Shown piece by piece: positions 11,056 to 22,421 of a DNA stretch of 64,000 bases; position 1 is the first letter of the stretch; each line of letters begins with the position of its first letter. The DNA lies in NCBI RefSeq assembly GCF_000281045.1, contig NW_008246069.1:761274-825273 (forward strand), written 5' to 3'. The notes under the pieces were generated by a model that did no database searches, was not told the DNA's origin, and was given only the letters and a program-made list of their open reading frames with translations. The stretch comes from Saprolegnia diclina VS20. Taxonomy: Eukaryota > Oomycota > Saprolegniomycetes > Saprolegniales > Saprolegniaceae. Position numbers and translations under genes: made by a program.

Positions 11056-11794
11056 CAGTCGCGATCAGGAGTGGTGCTAAGTTTAGCTGGCGGGGTTACG
11101 AGCTGCTGCTGCCACACCGACGACTTAGTTTTCCCAAATGGACGCGCCGCAGACCACGTGGAACATATGCCTAATTAGGCTTTTGCCGAATTCTGCTGGA
11201 ACGAACCAATCCACGCACGACATTTCAAGAGCGAATCAGACGTGGCCTTTCGACTGACTCGCACTGTGCCACGTGCAAACCCTCAGAGCGCAAAAGCTAT
11301 AGAAGTCTGTCTAACATCGATAAAAATGTCATACCGATACCAGAGGCGCCAACGGACTCGCTGAAGCGGGATCAACCGAAAATGTTAATTCTGAATGATT
11401 GCACAGCGCATTCGGTCACTTGTGCGATTCGCACACCTCCTTACTACCAGTAGACAACGGCTAGTCGCGTGTGTCGACGGCGTGTGGGCAACACGCGCCC
11501 CTCTACTCTTCTTCTACTGAAGGTCTGGCATATGAGGCCCGCTTTTGCACGGCTGGTACACGTTGAAAGTGTGATGATGTCCTCGCTGAAATCTTATTGC
11601 ATGGTCACTCGCGATTGGTGCAATTTGGCGCGATGGGATTGGTCCATTTCCGTCGCGCGAAGTAACACGCCTTCATTCAAAACAAAAACCAAATACACAT
11701 ACAAACATGTATATGATACCCAATAATTTAAGAGAGACGTGGCATTAAAACTCAGGTGTGCTCGCAGAGTCAATTCCACACCGCCGGTTCCACG
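11056..11794. other. Divergent intergenic region
   Basis: Separates the HRD3-like gene (minus) from the ERGIC-type thioredoxin gene (plus). Both act in the early secretory pathway, so shared control is possible. No open frame with coding bias is present. GTCAATTCCACAC at 11769-11781 resembles an Inr for the plus-strand gene. Confidence 0.45.
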
Positions 11795-13427
11795 ATGGCT
11801 CCCCGCTTCGACTTCTTCCGGTGACGATGGCCTCATGGCGTGGGAACAACGAGGTTGACGGTGAACATGTGTAGGAAGATCCCCGAAGACCTCCAGACGT
11901 CGTCAGGCACGAGCACCTTCTTCACGATCACGACCGTCGTTGTCATGTTCTACCTCATCGTTGCCGAGTATGCAGCATACCTCGCGTCGTCGTCGCGCAC
12001 CGTTTCGCGGGTAGTCATGGATTCGCACCAGGAAGATCTCTTGCGCATCAACTTCAACATCTCACTGACGTCGATCCCGTGCCATCACGTCTCTGTGGAC
12101 GTGTCGGACCACATGGGCCAGCGCTTCGCCAACATCACGCGTCACATCCGTCGCTTCGAACTTACTGACGAAGGCGGCAGCACTGTGCGCGGTGAAGAAG
12201 TTCTCATGGCCGATCCTAGCTCCGTTCAGCGCTGGGGTGCTGTAACCCACGAGCTCCATGACGGCGAGACAGTCACCCCGAGTCTCAACGACGCCACGTT
12301 CGACGAATTCATGGCGTACGTCGCTCCCACGCCGGAACGGAACTCGTCGTGATTGATTTTCTGTTGTAGCAAGTATGAACTCGTGCTCGTCAACTACTAC
12401 GCCCCGTGGTGCCCGTTCTCTCAGGCGCTGCTGCCGATTTGGGAACAAACTGCACTTCAACTGCAGGACCACCCCGAGTACAGCGAGCGCGTTACGATGG
12501 CGCGTGTCGACTGCACCCAGGACAACGCCGTTAGCCTCTGCCGCCGCGCCCGCATCCACGCCTTTCCGTCCATGATGATCTACATGTACGGCCACACGTT
12601 CACGCGGTACATTTACAACGGCCCTCGGAACGCCGAATCGCTGCTTCTGTTTTTGGACCTCTTTTACCGACGCTTGAACCCGGACGGCGACTTTGCCGAG
12701 GAGGTGATCCCCGAATTTGGCGACCTCTTGCGCTTGGCGGCACCGCAAAACGAGGAGCACGACCACGACCACGAAGGCTGCGAGCTTTCAGGCTCGATCG
12801 CAGTTCAACGCGTACCCGGGAAGCTCGTCTTGTACCCGTACTCTGGGGACCAGTCTTTCGACATGCGCGACATCAACGTCACGCACACGGTACCAACACG
12901 GACAAGGATGGTCTCTGCTCACGCCCGACGATAGATCAACCATTTCTCGTTTGGGCAGTGGAAGTCGACGGAGCAGCGCATGAACAACCCGCGCGCTGTG
13001 CTTTCGACGCATTACCCGATGGACGCGAAGCACTACCGCGCGCTCGACAGCAACATTACCATCGAGCACTATATCAAGGTCCGCATTCGCTTACGTGATC
13101 TGATCTCATAGCTTGTTCTAGATTGTTGGTGTTGACCACATGGACACAATCTCGTTCTTGCACCAGATTCCGGAGCGCATGTACGAATTCTCTGCCAGCA
13201 GCAACCAGTACAACGCGACCAACCAAGTGCCTGCGGCTCTCTTCACGTACGACTCGTCGCCGCTCGTGATTGAGCTCTATACGCAAAGTATGCCCTTCTT
13301 CCGCTTTCTCACGTCCCTCTGCGCGATTGTCGGCGGCGTTTACACAGTCCTCGGCCTCGTCGACGCGGGTGTCTTCCACGCTGTGACGTCCGTCCAGCGC
13401 AAGGCCAAGCTCGGCAAGCTCATCTGA
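11795..13427 (+). CDS. ERGIC/Erv41-46-type protein with an inserted thioredoxin domain (PDI-C/PDIL5-like)
   Basis: Five exons. Exon 1 is only 26 bases (MAPRFDFFR). A 54-base intron (11821-11874) joins it to KIPEDLQTSSG, the conserved FDxFRKxPxDL start of ERGIC proteins. A transmembrane helix (FFTITTVVVMFYLIVAEYAAYL) is followed by the Erv N-terminal lumenal part (INFNISLTSIPCHHVSVDV). A thioredoxin domain comes next (LVNYYAPWCPFSQALLPIW, then ARIHAFPSMMIY), then the second Erv lumenal part and a C-terminal helix (FLTSLCAIVGGVYTVLGLVD). This matches the plant PDI-C/PDIL5-3/5-4 architecture, which cycles between ER and Golgi. The active site is CPFS, a single-cysteine form, so simple dithiol oxidase chemistry is unlikely. 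It converges on the GNAT gene with 72 bases between stops. Confidence 0.9.
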
Positions 13428-13499
13428 GCGTGGCGCATCACAACTATATAAGCAATAGAGTGAACGTGCGCGTCATTACTGAGATATTCCGATTGCAGT

Positions 13500-14087
13500 T
13501 TACAACTCGTAGACGCGCCCGAGAAGGAACGCGTCGAGGTACTCGCCATTCTTGTAAGCATACCGGCGCAAGCGTCCCTCGATCTGGAACCCGTTCTTCT
13601 CGAGGACGCGGACCGAGCCCGTGTTGGGCGCGTAGACGACCGCAAAGAGGCGCGAGAGGGGCACGGGTGCGTGCGTTCGTAGGTACACCTCCACAAACCC
13701 GTCGAGAAACGTCGCGACGACGTGCGTCATGAGGCCGCGACCCCAGAAGCTCTTTCCGAGCCAGTAGCCGACCTCGCCCGAGTGTTCTTGAACGTCGCTT
13801 TTGACGTCCATGCCAATACCGCCAATGGCTTCACGCGTGCCCGACACCTTGTGCTGGCGAACAATTGCAAAGAGGCGCTCCGTTGCCGTACTGGAGGCAT
13901 ACGCGAGAAAGCTCATTGCGTTGTCGCTGGTGTAGGGGTGCGGAAACCGGTTTGCCAAGAATTTGGCCACTTCCGCGTCGTTGGCGTGGTGTACAAGATC
14001 GTCCATGTAGTCGCTCGACCAGTTGGTCAGGACATACTGGTAGTCAGCGTCATCCGTCACGAGCAGCTCGAGTTGCTTCGCGTTCAT
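13500..14087 (-). CDS. GNAT acetyltransferase (RimJ/RimL-like)
   Basis: Intronless gene of 195 residues. It has the acetyltransferase_3 layout: an N-terminal strand-helix, EVGYWLGKSFWGRGLMTHVV carrying the acetyl-CoA-binding motif (WGRGLMT in place of the usual GxGxG/A), and the C-terminal signature APNTGSVRVLEKNGFQIEG. Such enzymes acetylate protein N-termini, ribosomal proteins or small molecules. The substrate cannot be told from the sequence. The absence of introns is unusual beside its neighbours, and the family is common in bacteria, so an old transfer is possible. Codon use matches the surrounding genes. Confidence 0.88.
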   Translation of the reverse strand: MNAKQLELLVTDDADYQYVLTNWSSDYMDDLVHHANDAEVAKFLANRFPHPYTSDNAMSFLAYASSTATERLFAIVRQHKVSGTREAIGGIGMDVKSDVQEHSGEVGYWLGKSFWGRGLMTHVVATFLDGFVEVYLRTHAPVPLSRLFAVVYAPNTGSVRVLEKNGFQIEGRLRRYAYKNGEYLDAFLLGRVYEL

Positions 14088-14367
14088 GTTCTCTTCGTCT
14101 CGTCCAATAGCAATGTGCTCTAGTGGTCTGCAGGAAGAGTCGCATCAACCACAAGCGCGCCACGAAGCACCGCAAAAAAGCGTGTGGCCGGGCTCTTTCC
14201 ACCAGCACTCCGGCGGCGACGCGGAGTGATGGTTCCAACAATAGTGCATGCTGATTGGGCTTCTCGAAGCATCGTCACAGAATATTGGCCAATCGACGGC
14301 ATTCAAGGAGGGGGGACCCCCGTCAGCGATATCTTGGTGTTGCGTATAGAAACATGAAGAGAAGGCG

Positions 14368-16602
14368 ATGGGGCCCATTACTCTTCGATTCGACGGAGGA
14401 CCCCGCAGCGGCCGAACCGGCAACCCGACGACGAGCTTTGACCCTTGCGGCGACTCTCTTCCTCGATCTCACATGTCCCTTCGCGTGGCGCAGCTCAAGG
14501 TGAAGGCGTCGTCGCACCCTGTGGCCGACTGGTGCGTCTGCGCTACGATGGTGCCCATTTCGCTCACGTCTTGTGCGCCTAGGCACTCGGACCCTGGTGG
14601 CTTCAACAGCGACGACCTTGGCAGCGTCAGCGTCTTTGTGCAGATAGGGATTAACGATCCCCGCGATCGCAAGGTACACAGTTGCAGCGCCGTGGCGACT
14701 TCATGGACGTACATCCGGTACTAGATCAAACTCGTGCTCAAACCGTGGGCGTGCGTCAAGGACATGAAGGATCAGCTCCAGGCCATGCTCAACATCCCGA
14801 CCTCGGCGCAGCAGCTTTATTTCAAGGGCACGGAGCTCAACAACGTGCGGAACCTGATGCAGTGCGGCATTTACCAGGACAAGGTCGTCGTCCATCTCGT
14901 CGTCTCGGCCAACGCGCGCAAGAAGCAGAAAAATGTCTTCACGATCCACCCGTACGGCAACCACGTGTTCCCCAAAACGATCATGAAGGCTGCGCACCTC
15001 GCGATGCAGGGCCTAGCGCTTGGTCTCGTGCCTGAACTCGCCATGGATGGCACAGGTGGCACGTACTTCCTCAAAGACCCGACCCAGCGCAAAGTCTGCT
15101 GCTTCAAACCCCAAAACGAAGAGCCGTTTGCGCCCATGAATCCCCGTGGTTTCGTTGCAGCGCTTGGCGAGTCGGGTTTCCGCAAAGGCGTTCTCTCGGG
15201 TGAGGCGTGCGAGCGGGAAGTTGCCGCTTACTTTCTCGACAAGGTGCTCCGTTCGGATTACCAGACATACTAACGTGCGGACATGCTTAGGACCACTTTG
15301 CCGGAGTTCCAGCGACCACTCTGACTGAGATCAAGCACCCAGGTCCGTTGCTAGAGTACGTGAACCTGGTTACTCACCACGTCGCCAGCGTTTCGCTATG
15401 GTGAAGCCGAAGTCGTGTACAAGATGGGGTCACTCCAGGTGCGTACTTCTCCAAGGACGGTCCGATCTGATCGCTGTTGTCGTAGGAGTTTGTGCGTCAC
15501 GACGACGTGGTCTCGGACCTCTCGCCGTCCATGTTCTCCGCGCACCAAGTGCACAAAATCGTGCTGCTCGACATGCGGTGCGTGTGCTTCGTACCTTTCT
15601 GTTTCGCTACATCATACGTCGTAGCATTGTAAATACGGATCGAAACGACGCTAACATCCTCGTGCGGAAGCGCCGAAACGCCAACGGCGACGTGGAGCAC
15701 GAGCTGATTCCGATTGACCACGGGTACAGCCTCCCCGACTACATGGAGGTAAGCACGCGATGGCACTGCGAGCCAGGGACGATGCTCGGCTCGTAGATTG
15801 CGTGGTGCGACTGGTGCTGGTACAACTGGCCGCAGCTAAAGGTACACGATTCGATTATTTTCACAGCTACGACATGAACAAATTCGGTAGGTGCCACTAA
15901 GCGAGGAAGACCGGCAGTACATTCTTGGCATTAACGTCGACCAAGAGATTCAGCGGCTCTGTGCGCAGATCCCGCTGCGGTCGCCTTGCCGACGGTACCA
16001 TCGCGCTTGTAATCGAGCGCTAACAACTCGAACTGTTTAGGAATTTGAAGATCGCAGGCATGCTTGTCGAAAAGGGTGTTCGGCGCCGCGTGATTTTGTA
16101 CGATTTGGTGCGCTTTATGTGCCGTGAAGACCTCGACGCTCCATCGCGCCTTGAGCTCTTGTGCCAAGAGGCATTGCGCCAGGCGTGCTCGCCCAAGCCG
16201 AGTCCACGCAACACACTTCAGCGCAAGGCCAACGGAAAGCCCAATCTGTCCATTGACATCGGTGCGCCGCCGGACGAGGCGCACACCCTCTTGTCGCCGC
16301 CAGGGTTTTGGGCCTCCTTTGATCCCTTTAGCGACGCACCGCTGGGCGTGACGAGTCCGATTGGAAGCCCGAAGCAGGGTAGCCTCCATTTACAGTCGTG
16401 GGAGACGCTCTCGAGTACTTTCTTCCACGCAGACGTCCAAGATATGTTTGGCCGCCGCCCCAGCAGCGACCCACCGACGCCTGCCGACTCGGACACCACC
16501 CGAAACGCGCTCTTGGACGCTGATCCTAAAATCGAGAAGCTATATATGCTCCTTGTCGCCCGCATGCTCGACGACGAAATCGAGGCAATGGTTGTCCGGT
16601 AA
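14368..16602 (+). CDS. Ubiquitin-like-domain PI3/4-kinase family protein (PI4K-gamma type)
   Basis: Multi-exon gene. The N-terminal part contains a ubiquitin-like fold (LVLKPWACVKDMKDQLQAML, then GIYQDKVVVHLVV). The kinase region shows GTYFLKDPTQRKVCCFKPQ (ATP-binding Lys), MNPRG, GVPATTLTEIKHP, GSLQEFVRHDD, the catalytic NTDRNDANILV, and IDHGYSLPD as the metal-binding Asp motif. This order is that of plant PI4K-gamma (UbDK-gamma) proteins, several of which act as protein kinases rather than lipid kinases. The C-terminal part after about 16050 is a helical, Ser/Pro-rich extension ending DDEIEAMVVR. The start is uncertain, because an out-of-frame ATG lies at 14353. Several introns of about 45 bases are inferred between 14530 and 16040. 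Confidence 0.82.
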
Positions 16603-16697
16603 TAATACACGAGCACCAACGCGATAACTTAAATCCGCCCGTTCGTTGCAAAGCCCACGCACACTCAACCAATCATTGTTGTTTCGCTGGCCCATCC

Positions 16698-18651
16698 TAG
16701 TCTTCGCTCGTCACTGGGCTTTTGAGGTGGGACATCATGCCCGCTGTCTTCACCAAGTTCTTCATGCGCATGTGCTTGCCCTTGCCTTGCGAGTCGACCT
16801 AAGCCAATTCGAGTCAGCGACGCTGCAGTTCGTGTCTCTCTAACCCGACGTTGGTTGACGACCTCGATAGGTGGTGGCAAGTTCGCACTCTCAAAGAAGC
16901 GCTCCCAGTCGCCCAGGGGTACACCCGCAGCCGACCGCAGAAACTTTAGCGCCGTCTAAGGACCGACGCAAATAACACTCTTGTCATCTCCACCAAATGC
17001 GCAGCAATGCACCTGTGTCGCGTCCGCTTCGAGCTCGTCCTCGTAGAGGCAAAGCACGAGACCCAGGAGGAGACCGGGTTGGAACTCGTGGCCTTGGTTC
17101 ACACTCTATCTCAACGTCGATGACAGTGAACGTAGTACAAGAGCTGTACATCTCGAATGCTATTGGCGAGAAAAAGAAGCGCTGGAGCTGGCGAAGAGCC
17201 GGTGGGTGTAAACTTGAGCACCAGTGAGAGATAGCCCGTGAACCATGTCGAGTCCTCGACGGCGACGTGGATGCGATCTTGGCGGTCGGCTTCAGCACGC
17301 TCGCGCATCGCAAAGAGATCACCCGGCAGGTCGCGCTGGAGCTTGAAGTGTGTAAACTTGAGGCAAAAGTTTTGCCAACGATCGTTGGCAAGCGCACGAA
17401 GAAGGACGAGAAGCTGCTGCGAAAACACTTGCTTGGTGCGCTCGCGGGCTCGCACGATGTCCTGAAGTCGCTCAACGCCGTGTGGCGATCGGTTATCATT
17501 GTTTCCATGGGTGGGTATCGGGTTGCTTCCCGTGTTGTTATGATCTCGGCCCAGCAAGTGCAGTGCCACAAACGAGTTCAAGCTGGACTTGCTCGCGCTC
17601 GCCCCCAGTCCCGACGTAGTTGGCACCAAGCTGTCCAGCGACTGCGCGAGGTCGGCCACATATGTGGAACGCCGAGGAGGTTCGTTTGGGAGACTCAAGC
17701 TTGTGCCGCTGGCCTTTGAGAGTGTAGTATTCTCGAGCATTGCTTGCGACGCACTCATTGCATGGCTCTTGGTCAGTGTATGTGCTTCTGACTCGGTTTT
17801 GGCCCGAAACTCGAGAAACGATGGCAGCTGTGGCACCGACGGTACCTGAGGCTTTCGCGTCGTGTATGGCAGGTACGGCATCGCCTCACCCTGGCTTGTC
17901 GTTCGCTCGACGTCGCTCGGCGTTCTACAGCAGCACATTTGCGTTCTGTGGGTAGTGGCAAACATACTTGGGCACGATGGCATGGCTAAAAACAGACGCG
18001 CCGTACTTAACGCAGCAGCGACGCGCAGTTCCTTCGTGAATAGCTTGTGTGAGCATTGCGAACGATGGGTCGTGCGTCGAGCGGTGCGGGCACTGTAGAT
18101 GAATGATGTGACTTGGCGAGTACTGCGGCAAGGCGTAGCAGTCCCCCTTTTCTTTGGAAAAGTCGAGCTTGTAGTGGGTCCTACATACGACCTGTTACGA
18201 TTTCGACCAGGTGCAGGAATGCCATACGAAGCCTCTGCTCGAAGCTCTGCGCTCTTCGTCGGGGTGTGCTGGCTTTCATTGAGCACATGGGGCGAGCGCA
18301 AATTTGGGGACAATTTCATGTGTAGATCAGGCTTCCCTAGCGGGCGATAGGGGATTGCATTCGGGCTCCCCCAGCCCGTTCGCGCCACCTAGTCTTTCTA
18401 GCACACGAATGTACGGGTACGCGGATCCGTTGTCTACCGGCTCTGGCGTCTCCAAGTCTAGGAACGCTTTCGACGGGAACGTGATGTGAAACTGGCTCCG
18501 CGTGCGCACGCTGCGGTCGAGAGCCTTCTGCTAGGCATTGTGAGATAACGGAGAGTTTTTCTTGGATGGAGCCACGTACCGGCGTCTTGGTTGTCGGTGT
18601 CATTGGCTTGGTCGGCGACATTGCTGGTGGGCAAGGCTTGGTTGGCGACAT
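16698..18651 (-). CDS. Uncharacterised multi-exon protein, Ser-rich with helical C-terminus
   Basis: At least seven exons and about 550 residues. It starts MSPTKPCPPAMSPTKP (Pro/Thr-rich, 18651). A GTACGTGG...CTAGCAG intron joins to KALDRSVRTRSQFHITFPSK. Later exons read YKLDFSKEKGDCYALPQYSP, a His/Cys-bearing segment, then a long Ser/Thr-rich linker. A conserved-looking helical block follows (IVRARERTKQVFSQQLLVLL and DRWQNFCLKFTHFKLQRDL), then WFTGYLSLVLKF, LLLGLVLCLYEDELEAD, FLRSAAGVPLGDWERFFES and a basic C-terminus (GKGKHMRMKNLVKTAGMMS). No membrane helix or signal peptide is present. I do not recognise the family. Exon ends between 18340 and 18200 are the least certain part. Confidence 0.6.
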
Positions 18652-18682
18652 TTTGCAACAGCTAATTTTAGACGAGCAGGCG

Positions 18683-19015
18683 ATGGTTTTGACGGACGCA
18701 GAGATCGAGCGGGAGCAACGCATGCTTACGGAGCTCCACGCGATGCGTCGAGCACCACAGGCTCTCTCAACGCTCTCCAAGAAGCGTCTGCGAATACCTC
18801 GAGCTGACAATGACAACCCATTTTGCGCCGAGCGCCAGGTAGCAGACGCCAGCAGCCTCGCCCGCTTCAACAAGGTACTGGACAGCTTTCACATTCATGC
18901 GGGTCATAATACGAGATAGAACCCGCAACTGCATGCACCGCCGCCCTCGCCTCGGAAAGCACACCCACGCAACCACTCAGATGTATCTTGTTCAATGTCC
19001 GCAGTATCGAGTTAA
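18683..19015 (+). CDS. Small two-exon protein, unknown function
   Basis: The frame from ATG 18683 shows strong third-position G/C bias (MVLTDAEIEREQRMLTELHA, RLRIPRADNDNPF). It runs to a GTACTGG donor near 18876. A 45-base intron ending GATAG joins to a Pro/His-rich tail (PQLHAPPPSPRKAHPRNH) and the stop at 19015. The product has about 95 residues, with a charged N-terminal helix. Its ATG lies 31 bases from the divergent ATG of the gene at 18651. I do not recognise it. Confidence 0.5.
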
Positions 19016-19354
19016 CATGCTCGCTAGAACCGAGGAAGCGCACAAGTCAAGACCGTACTCTTTCCTGCGTACGGTGGCGCTGTCACTGTGCGGCTGAGCA
19101 GCGCTGACACAAACCCTACGTTTGCGGTCATTTCGATCTGCAGAAGGCTAAGCGCTACGTAGACTCCTTGACGTGCCGACAAAAAAGCCCATAGTGACCT
19201 TTGGTCACCGTCCTCAGGTACTTGCTGTACAAGGCAGAATGATATCCCAACGTAAAGCTAGTCTGCGTCGCGCCATTTCGACCCGGGATCGCTCCGGCTG
19301 AATGTATCGGCAGAAAGAAGTGCGGCACCAAAACTACCATCCAGTAACGTCGGC
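19016..19354. other. Intergenic, nothing seen
   Basis: No open frame with coding bias and no repeat were found between the two small plus-strand genes. Confidence 0.5.
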
Positions 19355-19662
19355 ATGCCGGCTGCCGCCTTGCGCTCACTGCTTCACCCGCCAAAGCCCA
19401 AGCCAGCGCCGGCACCGCCCTTGGTGGAGACTCTGGACAGCCTCGACACGGCTGCTTCGAAGCTGCTGGAGCTCGTGAGTGCTCGTCGCGTCGTCTCCGG
19501 ATATGTGATGCAATAACGTATTAGGAGCGAGGTTTCAACAACCGACAGCACCACCCAACGAAAGTGCGCACTGAGAGTCTGCTGAATGTCCCTACCGATG
19601 CAAGTGTTGCCGAGCTCTTACAGAAATACCGCAAGCTATCTGCTGGTGCCGATCTAGGGTAG
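19355..19662 (+). CDS. Small two-exon protein, unknown function
   Basis: Exon 1 (19355-19474) encodes a Pro/Lys-rich start (MPAAALRSLLHPPKPKPAPA) and an amphipathic segment VETLDSLDTAASKLLEL. An intron with a consensus GTGAGT donor and TTAG end (19475-19524) joins in frame to ERGFNNRQHHPTKVRTESLL and ends AELLQKYRKLSAGADLG. The product is about 85 residues, probably helical, and may be a small subunit or adaptor. The frame fits cleanly across the splice, which supports a real gene despite the small size. I do not recognise the family. Confidence 0.55.
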
Positions 19663-20026
19663 TAATATTGTCCAAGACGAAACATTTATGTGCACTTTGA
19701 TTTGCAAACCCTATATTGTCTGTCAGTGGTGCGTGAAAATGCTGTTCAAATTCAGCAATGTAAACGCTTTGCAGAATGACTACACCGCACACACCTCACT
19801 AAATGACAGTAGATTATGCACTAGGTTGGATAGTACTGTACTGTACTAGTGCATGCCAAGCTCTCGTAAAACGCTGCATGCGTCCAGCATCATCATTTCG
19901 ATGAATAATACGCTTAGCTTTAGAAACCACGGCGTTAAGTAGCCAAGAGAGCTGCACAAAAAGGACGACGCAACACATGATTCAGCTATATTTCGTTTTC
20001 TGTCTACGCACATCTGCCTCTCTACT
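19663..20026. other. Convergent intergenic spacer
   Basis: A/T-richer spacer between the ends of the small gene and the PKG-type kinase. No gene or clear repeat is visible. Confidence 0.5.
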
Positions 20027-22421
20027 CTAAAAGTCGGGGTCCCAACTACAGGGCTCGGCTTCAAAATTCTCTTCGCCTATTCGCTCAAAGTACGACGCGT
20101 CAACGTTGGACTTGAGCTGCGGCACGATCGGCGGCGTGAGTCGTTGCTTTAGGAGACCGTCCCAGTCGTATCCCGAGAACCACCGGTGGTTCATGATGTC
20201 GTGGACTCCGTGTTTCAAGTTTCCAAGCCGCCGGACCGGGTTTTGCGTCAGTAGTTTCTGGATCAGGTCGACGCTCGTACGGCTACCAGTGCATAAGATT
20301 GGATCCCACCTAACTGTGAAGAGTACCCAAATGTGACGGGAAATTTGATGTTGCCCGTGAGCACGAGCGAGTAGACTTGCATGGGGTCGTCAGCGTAGAA
20401 CGGCACGGTGCCAGCAATGAGCTCGTAGATGAGAATTCCCAGCGCCCAATAGTCGACAGCCTTGTCGTGGCCGCGATTGAGAATGATCTCGGGAGCCAAG
20501 TAGTCTGGTGTCCCACAAAGCGTCCACGTTCGGTCGTTCACGACTTTCGCAAGACCAAAGTCCACGACCTAAACAGTTGCATCAGGCGACACAATCACAT
20601 TGATAGGTTGATACTTTTAGGAACCCGCGCGCGTCGAGAATGAGGTTCTCGGGCTTGAGATCGCGGTATGCAATCGCCTTGGTGTGCATGTGCTCGAACG
20701 CGAGTACAACGGACGCGATGTAGAAACGCGCACTGGCCTCATCAAACTTTTCGCGCCGGCGCAAAAACGTAAACAGCTCGCCGCCAAGCGCGAGCTCGAG
20801 AAGAAAGTACACGTACATAGCGTCCTTGTACGTGTGGTGGAGCTTGAGAATGAACGGGTGGTCAAGCATCATCATGACGCGCTTCTCATTCACGACGTGC
20901 TCCTTGAGGTTGTTGGACACAATATGCGACTTGACGAGGCACTTGAGCGCAAAGGTCTGGTGCGACGGGCGATGTTGCACAAGCTTGACGCGCCCGAATG
21001 CACCGCTCCCCAGCGTCTGCATGATCTCGAGATCCGCGAGTTCGACGTCGACCGCGTACTTGATTGACGACCGGCTTTCGACTGCGAGCGAGTTCTTTTT
21101 CGGCGGTGCCTGTGGTTGCTCGGAGCGCTCCATAAGTTCCTACACCATTATCAGCGTCGTCCCTCTCTGAGGGAGCGTAGTCGACCTGAAGAGACCCGAG
21201 GAGCGCGCAAAAGTGCTCCCGTGCAAGCGTCAATAGCTGCACTGCCGAGGTGCTCGTGCACGTTGCCGATCGCGTCTCGTCCTTGAAGAGCGCCATTTCG
21301 CCAAAATGCTCGCCGACGGTGAGGTACCGCAGCACCTCGTCGTCTTGCGTCTCAGCGCTGCGCTTACTCACGCACACCTCGCCGGACGTGATGAGGTAAA
21401 AGTAGTCGCCGACTTCGCCTTCGCGCAATAGCACCGTGTCAGGCGAGTACTCTTCCCACTGCATCGCCGCTGCCACGCGCGTGAGCTCGGCCGACGAAAG
21501 CTTGTCAAAGACCGACACTTGGCGCAGAAACTGGAACGCCTTCTCGTGTCGAATGCTCTCGTGGTACGTGCAGATGTTGCGGAAAACGAGACGGTCAAGC
21601 GCCCAGAGCACAACAGGCGTCGTCGACTTGATCGTCGCTGCGCGCGGTGTGTTGCAGAGAAGCGCCAACTCGCCAAAGCCCATGCCAGGCGCCATTTGAC
21701 CAAATTTGATGGGCGCGTTGCCTTTGAGCGACACGAGAATGTCGAGTGTGCCTACAAAACAGAAACGCAATTATTCAGTGAGCTGGTTTTCCTCGTCAGC
21801 GCACCAGACTGAACGACGTAAAAGTGGTCACCTTGATCGCCTTGAGTGATGACCTGCAGCCACAGTTTTCTTAGAACGAGGTACTGCACTGTCGTTAGCA
21901 CCGTACCTCGACGCCGGGCGGCTTTTCGACGCACATGAAGGCGTCGACGCAGTCGTTTTGCTCCCCGAGCGACAGCCCATTGAAGAGGATATTTTGCTGG
22001 ATGACCTAGACCCGGCTTGGATCGATGATTTCGAACGCACGCGACCACGTACCTTGAGAATGAGCTCGCGCGACGCGTCCGACTTGGGAAACACCGTTTT
22101 CTCAAAGCCTGCAACCTTCTTGGTCATGATGATCTCGGCACTCACTTCGACGCGCCGCTTCATGGGAGACGCGTCTGCGGGCTTGGGCAATGCCACGATC
22201 GCAAACGACTTGTGGCTCTTCTGGGACCTTGTCGCGTCAATGGACACGGTGTTGGAGACTGAGGTCCGCACAGCTCGTCCGACTTCGCTTTCCTTGGCGG
22301 CCTTGGCGGCGTCAAGCTCCTTGGTGAGCTCGCGCAGCTTGGCGACCTCGGCTTCCTTGGCCTGCAGTGCTTCCTGAAGCTGCAGCATCTGGCGCTGCTG
22401 CGTCGAAGAGCCGCCCCCCAT
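20027..22421 (-). CDS. Cyclic-nucleotide-dependent protein kinase (PKG type, AGC family)
   Basis: Regulatory and catalytic parts are fused, as in PKG. The N-terminus MGGGSSTQQ fits an N-myristoylation signal and is followed by a coiled coil ([20 protein letters not shown]). Two cyclic-nucleotide-binding domains follow, with phosphate-binding cassettes [16 protein letters not shown] and [16 protein letters not shown]. The AGC kinase domain has [11 protein letters not shown], the ATP lysine in [37 protein letters not shown], and the C-terminal extension ending SWDPDF. All catalytic residues are present. Cassette 1 has R-A-A and cassette 2 R-S-A, where classical PKG cassettes have R-T-A, so nucleotide preference may lean toward cAMP. 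About six short introns are present. The choice of ATG at 22421 rests on the MG context and the loss of coding bias upstream. Confidence 0.88.

Noticed and set aside
11594-11836. Minus-strand open frame upstream of the ERGIC-type gene
   Set aside because: Overlaps the true first exon of the plus-strand gene and lacks coding bias.
17111-18388. One unbroken 425-residue minus-strand protein
   Set aside because: The frame runs through clear introns (for example GTATGTTTGCC...GCTGTAG). Only its second part is exon sequence of the multi-exon gene.
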